Under the pieces are notes generated by a model. The model had not been told where the DNA came from and did no database searches. It saw only the letters and a program-made list of their open reading frames with translations. A DNA stretch of 64,000 nucleotides from Weeksellaceae bacterium (GTDB lineage Bacteria; Bacteroidota; Bacteroidia; Flavobacteriales; Weeksellaceae): the NCBI GenBank assembly GCA_019459455.1, contig JAIBEX010000009.1, positions 434,001-498,000 on the forward strand, written 5' to 3'. The position numbers and the translations under genes were made by a program. Positions 52,090 to 59,809 of the stretch are shown here, in pieces (the first letter of the stretch is position 1; every line of letters begins with the position of its first letter).

Positions 52090-52097
52090 CAAATTTA
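52090..52097 (-). promoter_or_regulatory. -7 promoter box (TAAATTTG) of mnmA
   Basis: Perfect TAnnTTTG on the reverse strand, 17 bases before the mnmA ATG. Confidence 0.6.
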
Positions 52098-52179
52098 CGG
52101 TTTTAGGGTCGATATAGCATCTTCGCCATATGAATGGTATAAATTTCGCTCATTGGAATTTCATATCTTAATTCAATAG

Positions 52180-52722
52180 ATGATGAAAAAAATACTGTTC
52201 TTATCGGTGGTAATTTCCGGTACATTAGCCTTTTCACAGGTGGGAACCCGTCTTCCTTCCGCACAGATTGGGGATTCAAAATGGACCTTTGGCGGGTACG
52301 CCGGTTTGGGAGGCGCCTTTGGAAGTGGCGGAGGCACAACACTATATATTACCCCGCGGGTGGGATACAAGGTGACAGACAATTTCGAAACGGGTATCGC
52401 GGGTAATTTTTCCTGGAACAACTCAAAATATTATTCTTCGACCATGGTGGGGGCAGGGCCCTTTGCAAATTATTATTTTGGAAGAAGCTTCTATGCTTCC
52501 GGTCTTTTTCAGCACTATCTGATTTCAGGCACGGATAAAGTTTATGACCAGAAATATAACAGTAATGAAAACGCACTATATCTGGGAGGCGGATATATGC
52601 AGAAGTTAGGAGAAAGAACGTATATGCAGATTGGGGCGATGTATAATGTTCTGTACGATTCCAACAACTCGGTTTTTGGCGGCGGTTTTGTTCCAAATGT
52701 CGGCATTGTTTACGGACTCTGA
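52180..52722 (+). CDS. Small outer-membrane beta-barrel protein
   Basis: I do not recognise a named family. The 180-residue protein starts with a signal peptide (MMKKILFLSVVISGTLAFSQ) and continues as glycine- and aromatic-rich alternating strands (GGYAGLGGAFGSGGG, NYYFGRSFYASGLFQHY), ending VGIVYGL, the pattern of an eight-strand OmpW/OmpX-like barrel. The gene has a double ATG (52180 and 52183). It is probably a surface or porin-like protein of unknown partner, convergent with clpC. Confidence 0.7.
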   Translation: MMKKILFLSVVISGTLAFSQVGTRLPSAQIGDSKWTFGGYAGLGGAFGSGGGTTLYITPRVGYKVTDNFETGIAGNFSWNNSKYYSSTMVGAGPFANYYFGRSFYASGLFQHYLISGTDKVYDQKYNSNENALYLGGGYMQKLGERTYMQIGAMYNVLYDSNNSVFGGGFVPNVGIVYGL

Positions 52723-52749
52723 TTTTGGCAATGAACTTAGTAATATAAA

Positions 52750-52785
52750 AAAATCCGCCCCATTTTGTGATGAGACGGATTTTGT
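52750..52785. terminator. Terminator between the barrel gene and clpC
   Basis: An eight-pair stem (52750-52757 with 52776-52783), T-rich on the plus side and, on the reverse strand, followed by T from the A run. It lies between two convergent genes. Confidence 0.6.
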
Positions 52786-52799
52786 TTTAGAATAAATTT

Positions 52800-55322
52800 C
52801 TATGCTTTTTCTTTTTTCCCTTTCGGAGCCACCTCTTTTTCCAGGCCGTCCTTCGCTTCGTTAAGTTTCAGGACAATTGTTTCTCCCTCAGAAATCTGCT
52901 TGTTTACGAGCATCTCCGCGATGAGGTCTTCAATGTATTTTTGAATTGCACGTTTCAGCGGACGAGCTCCGAAATCTTTATCCCAACCTTTTTCCGCTAT
53001 GAATTCCTGAGCTTCTTCGGTAAGTTCTACAGCGTAACCCAATTTTTCCAGTCTTGCATAAAGCTTGGAAAGCTCCAGATTGATGATTTTCCTGATATCT
53101 TCAATGGACAGCGAATTGAAGATTATGATGTCATCAATTCTGTTCAGGAATTCGGGTGCAAAGGCTTTTTTAAGGGCATTTTCAATGGTGGAGCGTGCCC
53201 GTGCGTCGGTTGTGGATTTTTTTGCCGTTGTTCCGAATCCAACACCATCACCAAAATCCTTGAGGTCTCTGGTTCCGATATTTGAGGTAAGGATGATGAT
53301 TGTATTTCTAAAGTCGATCTTCCTTCCCAAACTGTCCGTAATATGTCCTTCATCAAGGATTTGCAGCAGGATATTAAATACATCGGGATGTGCTTTCTCA
53401 ATTTCATCAAGCAAAAGGACCGCATAAGGCTTCCTTCTTATCGCTTCAGTCAGCTGACCACCTTCTTCATAACCCACATATCCCGGAGGCGCACCCACAA
53501 GACGGGAAACTGCAAATTTCTCCATGTATTCACTCATGTCAATACGGATAAGTGCCTCATCGCTGTCGAAGAGTTCCCGCGCCATCACTTTTGCAAGTTC
53601 AGTTTTACCAACACCTGTGGTTCCAAGGAATATAAAGGTTCCGATAGGTCTGTTCGGATCTTTAAGTCCCGCCCTGTTTCTTTGAATCGCTTTAACAACC
53701 TTCTTCACGGCCTCTTCCTGCCCGATTACCTTCCCGTTCAATTTATCGTCCATCTGGGCAAGCTTGTCGAGCTCGTTTTTGCCGACTTTCGTTACCGGAA
53801 TGCCACTCATCATGGAAACGACCTCAGCCACATTTTCTTCTGTCACGACTTCTTTTTTCTCCTTCACGTCCTTATCCCATTTTTCCTGGGCGGAGGCAAG
53901 TTCCATGGTCAGCCTTTCTTCTTCATCTTTAAGTTTGCGGGCTTCAAGGTAATCCTGTGCCTTTACCGCTTTCTGTTTCTGCTCTTTTATCTCTTCGATT
54001 TTTTTCTCATTCACAATGATCTCGGTAGGGACCTTCATGTTTTTTATATACACCCTGGAGCCGGCTTCATCCATCGCATCAATAGCTTTATCCGGTAAAA
54101 ACCGGTCGGTAATGTATCTCGCAGTCAGGTTAACACATGCTGCAATGGCCTCGTCCGTGTACGTGACGTTGTGATGATCTTCGTATTTGTCTTTGATCTG
54201 GTTTAAGATAAGGATGGTTTCATCGATGGTAGTAGGTTCTACCATCACTTTCTGAAATCTCCTTTCCAAAGCACCGTCTTTTTCAATATACTGACGGTAT
54301 TCGTCAAGCGTTGTTGCTCCAATGCACTGAATTTCGCCTCTGGCCAGTGCTGGTTTGAACATATTGGATGCATCAAGGCTTCCGGTAGAAGATCCTGCGC
54401 CTACAATCGTGTGGAGCTCATCAATGAAAAGGATTACATCTCTATTTTTTTCAAGCTCGGTCATGATGGCCTTCATCCTTTCTTCAAACTGGCCACGGTA
54501 TTTTGTACCAGCCACCAAGCTGGCGAGGTCCAGGGTGATGACCCGCTTTCCATAAAGTACGCGCGACACTTTTTTCTGATGAATCCTAAGTGCAAGACCC
54601 TCTGCAATTGCAGATTTACCTACACCTGGCTCTCCGATGAGAAGTGGGTTATTCTTTTTTCTTCTGGACAGTATTTGCGAAACCCGTTCAATTTCTTTCT
54701 CCCGGCCGATTACCGGATCAAGTTTTCCGTCTCTGGCAAGGGTCGTAAGGTCGCGGCCAAAATTGTCTAGGGTTGGAGTTTTGCTTTTCCCTGAACCAAT
54801 ATTTCCCCCCGGTTTCTTCATCTGCCCATATTCTTCTCTTTCTTCGTCATCATCATACGCACTCATTTTAGGGCTATCGCCGCTGTTTTTAAGCATGGTC
54901 TGATATTCCTTGGACACACGTTCGTAATCTACATCATAAGCGCCGAGAATATTAGAAGTAGGGTCTTCAAATTTATATAGGATCCCCAAGAGCAGGTGAA
55001 CCGTGTTGATTTCGGTGCTTCTGTATTGCCGGCATTCCAGTTCGGAGCGCTTCACCGCTTGGTCCGCCATTTTTGTAAATGAAATATTAGGAACTTCCTC
55101 GGCAAGTGGATTGATGCCGGAAGCGTTCATAGTTTCAATTTTTCTCCGGATTTGGGTAAGGTCTGCATTCAGATTCTGAAGGATTTCCTTCGCAGAGTTT
55201 TCGGTCTTGATGATGCCTAAAAGTAAGTGCTCTGTGTTCAGGAATTCGCTTTTCAGTCTGCGTGCTTCGTTTTTGCTGTGTTTGAAAACTTTGTCCAAAC
55301 CATCTGAAAATTTATAATCCAT
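52800..55322 (-). CDS. clpC: ATP-dependent Clp protease ATP-binding subunit ClpC
   Basis: The 840-residue protein has two Clp N repeats (about 1-145), AAA+ module 1 (Walker A GEPGVGKS), a middle region with an UVR-like helical segment (YLEARKLKDEEERLTME), and AAA+ module 2 (GTTGVGKTE, LLDEIEKAHPDV). The lack of a long coiled-coil M domain separates it from ClpB. It unfolds proteins for ClpP. The tail EVAPKGKKEKA is basic. A -7 box and a leader of about 45 bases precede it. Confidence 0.94.
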   Translation of the reverse strand: MDYKFSDGLDKVFKHSKNEARRLKSEFLNTEHLLLGIIKTENSAKEILQNLNADLTQIRRKIETMNASGINPLAEEVPNISFTKMADQAVKRSELECRQYRSTEINTVHLLLGILYKFEDPTSNILGAYDVDYERVSKEYQTMLKNSGDSPKMSAYDDDEEREEYGQMKKPGGNIGSGKSKTPTLDNFGRDLTTLARDGKLDPVIGREKEIERVSQILSRRKKNNPLLIGEPGVGKSAIAEGLALRIHQKKVSRVLYGKRVITLDLASLVAGTKYRGQFEERMKAIMTELEKNRDVILFIDELHTIVGAGSSTGSLDASNMFKPALARGEIQCIGATTLDEYRQYIEKDGALERRFQKVMVEPTTIDETILILNQIKDKYEDHHNVTYTDEAIAACVNLTARYITDRFLPDKAIDAMDEAGSRVYIKNMKVPTEIIVNEKKIEEIKEQKQKAVKAQDYLEARKLKDEEERLTMELASAQEKWDKDVKEKKEVVTEENVAEVVSMMSGIPVTKVGKNELDKLAQMDDKLNGKVIGQEEAVKKVVKAIQRNRAGLKDPNRPIGTFIFLGTTGVGKTELAKVMARELFDSDEALIRIDMSEYMEKFAVSRLVGAPPGYVGYEEGGQLTEAIRRKPYAVLLLDEIEKAHPDVFNILLQILDEGHITDSLGRKIDFRNTIIILTSNIGTRDLKDFGDGVGFGTTAKKSTTDARARSTIENALKKAFAPEFLNRIDDIIIFNSLSIEDIRKIINLELSKLYARLEKLGYAVELTEEAQEFIAEKGWDKDFGARPLKRAIQKYIEDLIAEMLVNKQISEGETIVLKLNEAKDGLEKEVAPKGKKEKA

Positions 55323-55370
55323 AATAAGGTCTCATATTTATTAAGGGAGTGAATTCTTTCCTTAGATACT

Positions 55371-55378
55371 CAAAGTTA
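55371..55378 (-). promoter_or_regulatory. -7 promoter box (TAACTTTG) of clpC
   Basis: Perfect TAnnTTTG on the reverse strand, 48 bases before the clpC ATG. Confidence 0.5.
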
Positions 55379-55448
55379 CAAATACTTTACCAAAAGCTAA
55401 ATAATGACTTTCTGGCAGGATTGTTTTTTTTATCTTCCTGAAAATGAT

Positions 55449-55456
55449 TAGATTTG
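55449..55456 (+). promoter_or_regulatory. -7 promoter box (TAGATTTG) of the small membrane protein gene
   Basis: Perfect TAnnTTTG on the plus strand, 19 bases before the ATG at 55476, heading the series to 58195. Confidence 0.55.
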
Positions 55457-55475
55457 CCCTCCTAAAAATAAATGT

Positions 55476-55694
55476 ATGAGTCCAGAAACTGCAAGTTATT
55501 TCGGTTATGCCGCATCTTTTTTCATTGTTTTAAGTTTTATTCTGAAGGACCTGAAAAAAGTACGGCTCGTTAATGTGATCGGATGCATTCTTTTCGTAAT
55601 TTATGGGATCTTCAGTGGGATGCTTTGGCCTATCATTATTCCAAATGCCATCCTTTGCTTCATACAGGCCTACCACCTGCTTAAAAAAGACTAA
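55476..55694 (+). CDS. YgjV-like small membrane protein
   Basis: The 72-residue protein has a start ETASYFGYAASFFIVLSFILKD and then two more helices (VRLVNVIGCILFVIYGIF, then PIIIPNAILCFIQAYHLL), giving three membrane segments with the GY-x-A-S and N-x-x-G-C-I patterns of the YgjV/PQ-loop-like small inner membrane family. The function is unknown. It lies nine bases before a glycosyltransferase gene and is likely the first gene of that transcript. Confidence 0.7.
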   Translation: MSPETASYFGYAASFFIVLSFILKDLKKVRLVNVIGCILFVIYGIFSGMLWPIIIPNAILCFIQAYHLLKKD

Positions 55695-55703
55695 CTTTTC
55701 CCG

Positions 55704-56804
55704 ATGAAAATTCTGGTTTCTGCATTCAGCAACCTCTATACTGACCAGCGCATTGAAAAGGTCTGTGAAACGCTCCATGCCAACGGACATCAGGTAGAAC
55801 TTCTGGGGAATGACTGGGGCGGTGAGGGCGAAATGGACCGCCCGTATCCCTTTTTCCGCATCCGGCATTCCACAAAGCTACTCCGATTCGCGTACCTCGA
55901 ATTTCAGTGGAAACTTTACCGTGAATTAAACAGGAGGGTGGATAAACAGACGGTTCTGCTGGCAAACGATTTGGACGCACTGCTTCCTAACGTTTTGATT
56001 TCCAAAAAACTTAACATTCCTCTTGTTTTTGATAGTCATGAGATTTTTACCGAAATGCCTGCAATAAAAGGACGCTGGACGCAAAAGGTCTGGAAGTTTC
56101 TGGAGCAGCACCTGGTTCCCGGCACGAAATACATGATGACCGAAAGTTACAGTTACGCGGCTTGGTTCAAAAAGGAATACGGCGTAGATCCGGTGGTCGT
56201 GCGGAATATCCCACTGGCCCTCAAAAAAAAGATAGACATCCCTGTTAATAATCCTAAAGTCATTCTTTATCAGGGTGTTATTAATCAGTCAAGAGGAATT
56301 CCATCAGCAATTCTTGCAATGAAATATCTGGACAATGCAGTGCTGAAGATTGCCGGCGACGGTCCCAAAAAGGCGGAGTATGAGGCATTGGCTGAGAAAG
56401 AACACCTTCAGGATAAGGTGATGTTTCTTGGCCGCCTCCATCCTACTGAATTGCGGAAGGTCACCCGAACAGCCGATGTGGGTCTTAGTGTAGAAGAGAA
56501 CGGAGGGGTGAGTTACCTGTATTCCCTGCCCAACAAAGTAGCTGACTGTATCCAGTCAAGAGTTCCCCTGGTCATGATTAACTTTCCGGAGATGCTTAAG
56601 GTGTATTCGCAGTTTAAAGTGGGTGAAATTGTTGAAAATCATGATCCCCGGAACCTGGCTGATAAAATACGTGTTGTAATCAGTAATGGTCGGGAATACT
56701 ATCAGGTGGAGTTGGAAAAAGCTGCTAATGAACTTTGTTGGGAAAAGGAAGAACCTAAGATACTTGAACTTTTTAACAAAGTTGAAAAGGAAAACTTTCG
56801 CTAA
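55704..56804 (+). CDS. Glycosyltransferase family 4 protein
   Basis: The 366-residue protein has the GT-B two-domain layout. It begins ILVSAFSNLYTDQRIEKV and has in the second half LYQGVINQSRGIPSAI and KIAGDGPKKAEYEAL with VMFLGRLHPTEL, plus the catalytic-loop region GVSYLYSLPNKVADCI typical of GT4 enzymes. It probably adds a sugar to a cell-surface glycan or lipid. The acceptor is not known. It is followed nine bases on by sufE. Confidence 0.82.
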   Translation: MKILVSAFSNLYTDQRIEKVCETLHANGHQVELLGNDWGGEGEMDRPYPFFRIRHSTKLLRFAYLEFQWKLYRELNRRVDKQTVLLANDLDALLPNVLISKKLNIPLVFDSHEIFTEMPAIKGRWTQKVWKFLEQHLVPGTKYMMTESYSYAAWFKKEYGVDPVVVRNIPLALKKKIDIPVNNPKVILYQGVINQSRGIPSAILAMKYLDNAVLKIAGDGPKKAEYEALAEKEHLQDKVMFLGRLHPTELRKVTRTADVGLSVEENGGVSYLYSLPNKVADCIQSRVPLVMINFPEMLKVYSQFKVGEIVENHDPRNLADKIRVVISNGREYYQVELEKAANELCWEKEEPKILELFNKVEKENFR

Positions 56805-56813
56805 TTTTGCAGG

Positions 56814-57233
56814 ATGACAATTAAAGAAAAACAGCAGGAACTTGTTGATGAATTTGCATTTCTGGAGGACTGGGAACAGCGGTATGAATATCTGATTGAC
56901 CTCGGCAAGCAGCTGAAACCAATTCCGGAAGCCAAAAAGACCGACGATAATCTGATTAAAGGATGCCAGTCCAAAGTCTGGATCGATGCTGAATTCCGGG
57001 ACGGAAAACTGTTTTTCAATGCCGATTCTGACGGGATTTTGCCCAAAGGGATTGTTGCCCTGCTGGTCTCCATTTACAGCGGTCATTCCACCGAAGAAAT
57101 ACTGGTCTCGGACTTTGAATTTATTTCCCAAATCGGGCTTCAGGAATTCCTTTCTCCTTCCCGTGCCAACGGACTCATGGCAATGACGAAGCAGATTAAG
57201 TTTTATGCAGTCGCGTACCAGCTAAAATCGTGA
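56814..57233 (+). CDS. sufE: Cysteine desulfuration protein SufE
   Basis: The 139-residue protein has the persulfide Cys C51 in IKGCQSKVWI, preceded by the LIKG motif, and a C-terminal LSPSRANGLMAM segment typical of SufE. It takes sulfur from SufS and gives it to the SufBCD scaffold for Fe-S clusters. The stop overlaps a GTG start of the next gene by four bases (GTGA), which couples translation. Its neighbours are glycosyltransferases, so the operon is mixed. Confidence 0.93.
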   Translation: MTIKEKQQELVDEFAFLEDWEQRYEYLIDLGKQLKPIPEAKKTDDNLIKGCQSKVWIDAEFRDGKLFFNADSDGILPKGIVALLVSIYSGHSTEEILVSDFEFISQIGLQEFLSPSRANGLMAMTKQIKFYAVAYQLKS

Positions 57234-58195
57234 AGAGAATCTTGGCATACCGGTTTTCCGCCTTTGGCGACGTTGCTATGGCCGCGGTGGTCATTCGCGA
57301 GTTCCTGGAACAGAATCCGGAAACGGAGGTGGTCATGGTCTCCCGTGAACATTTTAAACCCTTATTCGACGAAATTCCGCATGTTGTATTTAAAGGAATC
57401 AATCTGGATGATTTTAAAGGCTTTTTCGGGATGCACAGGCTTTCAGCGGAACTTGTAGCCGAATTTAACCCCACACATATTGCAGACCTGCATGACGTGA
57501 TACGCACCAAAATCCTGAAGCGGAGTTTCTCCAGGAAAGGATTTAAGGTGGCCGTCATCAACAAAGGAAAAGAAGAAAAGGAAATTCTGACAGATGTCTG
57601 GAACCTTGATAAAAAGCCACTTAGAATGACAGTGGAACGGTATGCAGATGTATTCCGGGACCTTGGTTTTACTTTAGAATTGTCACATGCTCTCAGGCCA
57701 CAGCATTCCGAACGTTCGGGGATTGGTTTTGCACCTTTTGCTCAGCATAAAGGAAAGATGCTGCCGCTGGAGAAGTCGTTTGAACTCGCGCGGCAGCTCG
57801 CCGAAAAAAACCGGATTTATTTCTTTGGCGGCGGTCAGGAAGAAGTGCAAACGCTCGACAGGTGGGCGAAGGAAATTCCGAATACGGAAAACCTGGCCGG
57901 AAAACTGACTTTGACGGAAGAGCTACACCGAATTAAACAATTGGAAACCATGGTCTCTATGGATTCGGCGAATATGCACCTGGCAAGTCTGGTTGGGACA
58001 CGCTGTATTTCAGTTTGGGGATCCACCCATTATTTTGCCGGCTTCCTCGGTTATGGGCAAAGTGCGGACGATATCGTGCATGTGAAAGACCTTACGTGCA
58101 GGCCCTGCTCCGTTTTTGGCGATAAGGAATGTTACCGCGGCGATTATGCCTGCCTGGAAGAAATCCACATCCAGAAAATCCTTGAAAAAATATAA
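57230..58195 (+). CDS. Glycosyltransferase family 9 (LPS heptosyltransferase-like)
   Basis: The 321-residue protein begins at a GTG (57230) and opens ILAYRFSAFGDVAMAAVVI, the RxSxxGDv motif of GT9. Further on it has GFAPFAQHKGKMLP, an IYFFGGGQEE stretch and MVSMDSANMHLASLVGT before WGSTHY, typical of the ADP-heptose:LPS group. CRPCSVFGDKEC near the end contains a Cys-rich segment common in GT9. It probably adds a core sugar to LPS. It overlaps sufE and ends before the tRNA hairpins. Confidence 0.85.
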   Translation: MKRILAYRFSAFGDVAMAAVVIREFLEQNPETEVVMVSREHFKPLFDEIPHVVFKGINLDDFKGFFGMHRLSAELVAEFNPTHIADLHDVIRTKILKRSFSRKGFKVAVINKGKEEKEILTDVWNLDKKPLRMTVERYADVFRDLGFTLELSHALRPQHSERSGIGFAPFAQHKGKMLPLEKSFELARQLAEKNRIYFFGGGQEEVQTLDRWAKEIPNTENLAGKLTLTEELHRIKQLETMVSMDSANMHLASLVGTRCISVWGSTHYFAGFLGYGQSADDIVHVKDLTCRPCSVFGDKECYRGDYACLEEIHIQKILEKI

Positions 58196-58200
58196 AAACA

Positions 58201-58230
58201 AAAAAAAATCTCAGATTTCTCTGAGATTTT
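58201..58230. terminator. Hairpin A after the first tRNA-Val and the GT9 gene
   Basis: A perfect ten-pair stem (58206-58215 with 58220-58229) and a TTTC loop, flanked by A and T runs, able to end the leftward tRNA transcript and the rightward glycosyltransferase transcript. It is identical in sequence to hairpin B at 58315-58344. Confidence 0.75.
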
Positions 58231-58239
58231 CCTTTTATG

Positions 58240-58314
58240 TGGGCAGTACTGGATTCGAACCAGCGACCTTTGCGATGTCAACGCAATGCTCTAAACCAAC
58301 TGAGCTAACTGCCC
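58240..58314 (-). tRNA. tRNA-Val, anticodon GAC
   Basis: The reverse strand folds as a full cloverleaf: acceptor GGGCAGT/ACTGCCC, D arm GCTCAGTTGG, anticodon stem TTGCG/CGCAA around TTGACAT, T arm with GGTTCGAATCC. Anticodon GAC reads the GUC and GUU valine codons. The discriminator is A, and no CCA is encoded. It is downstream of the UAC-type valine tRNA in one transcript. Confidence 0.92.
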
Positions 58315-58344
58315 AAAAAAAAATCTCAGATTTCTCTGAGATTT
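58315..58344 (-). terminator. Hairpin B between the two tRNA-Val genes
   Basis: The same ten-pair stem and TTTC loop as hairpin A (58321-58330 with 58335-58344), followed leftward by T residues. It lies directly between the two tRNA genes and could be a processing or partial termination signal. Confidence 0.7.
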
Positions 58345-58345
58345 G

Positions 58346-58420
58346 TGGGCCCTGAGGGATTCGAACCCCCGACCCTCTGGGTGTAAACCAGATGCTCTGA
58401 ACCAACTGAGCTAAGAGCCC
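58346..58420 (-). tRNA. tRNA-Val, anticodon TAC
   Basis: Cloverleaf on the reverse strand: acceptor GGGCTCT/AGGGCCC (one T-G pair), D arm GCTCAGTTGG, anticodon stem TCTGG/CCAGA around TTTACAC, T arm with GGTTCGAATCC. Anticodon UAC reads GUA and GUG. No CCA is encoded. The promoter box lies upstream at 58456. Confidence 0.92.
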
Positions 58421-58455
58421 TAATCCTTTATTTGATCTCTCAAATTTTGGTTCGG

Positions 58456-58463
58456 CAAATATA
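58456..58463 (-). promoter_or_regulatory. -7 promoter box (TATATTTG) of the tRNA-Val pair
   Basis: Perfect TAnnTTTG on the reverse strand, 35 bases before the first tRNA base and 10 bases after the folC stop. Confidence 0.55.
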
Positions 58464-58473
58464 CAACCATTTT

Positions 58474-59712
58474 TTATTTCTGCAAATTTTTTTCTAAAAA
58501 TTCACCTACAACAAAGTTGCTTCCGCCAATAAAAATCATATCGTCTTTTTTAACGTTTTGTCCCGCAGCAAGATAACCGGACTGTACGTTTTGAAAAATT
58601 TTATAATCTACTTCCGATTTTTTCAGGAGTTCTTCATATTCTTCAGGGTTACGCCCACGGTTCACGTAGGGTTTTACAAAATAGAACCGGGCGTTTCCAG
58701 GCAGAATTTTCAGGATGTCCTCTATCTTCTTGTCTTTTACAAACCCTAAAACAATATGTTTGAATTGTTTTATGCTGTTCAGCTGGCCGAAGACCTCCTG
58801 TAAACCCGCCTGGTTATGGGCAGTATCACAAATGGTTAGCGGGTCTTTCGAAAATTCGAACCACCGTCCGATGAAATTTGTATTTTGGTGAACATGCAAC
58901 AGTCCCGATTTTAACTGTTGATCCGTAATCTGAACACCCGATTTCTGAAGGGTCTTCACGAGAGCAAGAACCACCTTTATATTCTTGCGCTGGTAATTTC
59001 CTTTTAAATCTGATTCCAGAGATGTATCAATTGTCGAAGCGTCAATGAAATCCGCGCCCATTTCCAATGCTTTATCCCCTATGATTTTTTTTACAACTCC
59101 ATTTTTGTCACCACTGATAATGGGCGTATTTTCTTTTATAATGCCGGCTTTTTCAGCAGCGATTGCCTCCACAGTGTCACCCAATATATTCTGGTGGTCC
59201 AGCGCAACATTGGTGATGGCCGTTACCATGGGCTTTATAAGGTTGGTGGAATCCAGGCGACCCCCCAAACCAACTTCAATGATGGCATAGTCCACTTTAT
59301 TCTGATAGAAGTATTCAAAGGCCATTACCGTCGTGAATTCAAAGAACGACGGGCGAATGTTCCCCGGCAGTGTCTTCAGTTTCTCAATGAAGTCGAAAAC
59401 AAACTCGCGGGTACAGTTTTCGCCATTTATCCTGATCCTTTCGGTAAAATCGATGAGGTGGGGAGAATTGTAAACACCTATTTTATAACCGGCCTCCTGT
59501 AAAACAGAAGCCAGCATATTACTCGTAGACCCTTTCCCGTTGGTTCCGCCAATATGTATGGTATTGATCTTATCCTGCGGATTCCCAAAAAATGCGCAAA
59601 GTTTTGTGATATTCTGCAGTCCGGGTTTGTAGGCTTTCTTACCGTCGATCTGGTAATTGGGTGCCTGAACAAAGAGCCAGTCTATTGCTTCCTGATATTC
59701 CTGGTTTGTCAT
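58474..59712 (-). CDS. folC: Bifunctional folylpolyglutamate synthase / dihydrofolate synthase
   Basis: From the ATG at 59712 the protein has 412 residues; the longer frame upstream (to 59781) lacks homology-like sequence and is rejected. It has the P-loop IHIGGTNGKGSTSN, GVYNSPHLIDFTERI and an ALDHQNILGDTVEAIAAEK segment, all FolC signatures. It glutamylates folates and joins dihydropteroate with glutamate. Upstream, CAAATTTG at 59717-59724 is one base off a -7 box. Confidence 0.93.
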   Translation of the reverse strand: MTNQEYQEAIDWLFVQAPNYQIDGKKAYKPGLQNITKLCAFFGNPQDKINTIHIGGTNGKGSTSNMLASVLQEAGYKIGVYNSPHLIDFTERIRINGENCTREFVFDFIEKLKTLPGNIRPSFFEFTTVMAFEYFYQNKVDYAIIEVGLGGRLDSTNLIKPMVTAITNVALDHQNILGDTVEAIAAEKAGIIKENTPIISGDKNGVVKKIIGDKALEMGADFIDASTIDTSLESDLKGNYQRKNIKVVLALVKTLQKSGVQITDQQLKSGLLHVHQNTNFIGRWFEFSKDPLTICDTAHNQAGLQEVFGQLNSIKQFKHIVLGFVKDKKIEDILKILPGNARFYFVKPYVNRGRNPEEYEELLKKSEVDYKIFQNVQSGYLAAGQNVKKDDMIFIGGSNFVVGEFLEKNLQK

Positions 59713-59809
59713 TCGGCAAATTTGTAAAAAGATTTTGACTGCTAAAACAATCCGGGTCAAAAATTGTAACATTTTCCTCAATCCGGCGTCTAATCCCTTA
59801 AAATAGCGA

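Noticed and set aside
53343-54098. 251-codon plus-strand frame
   Set aside because: Antisense to clpC; no start context and Phe-rich shadow composition.
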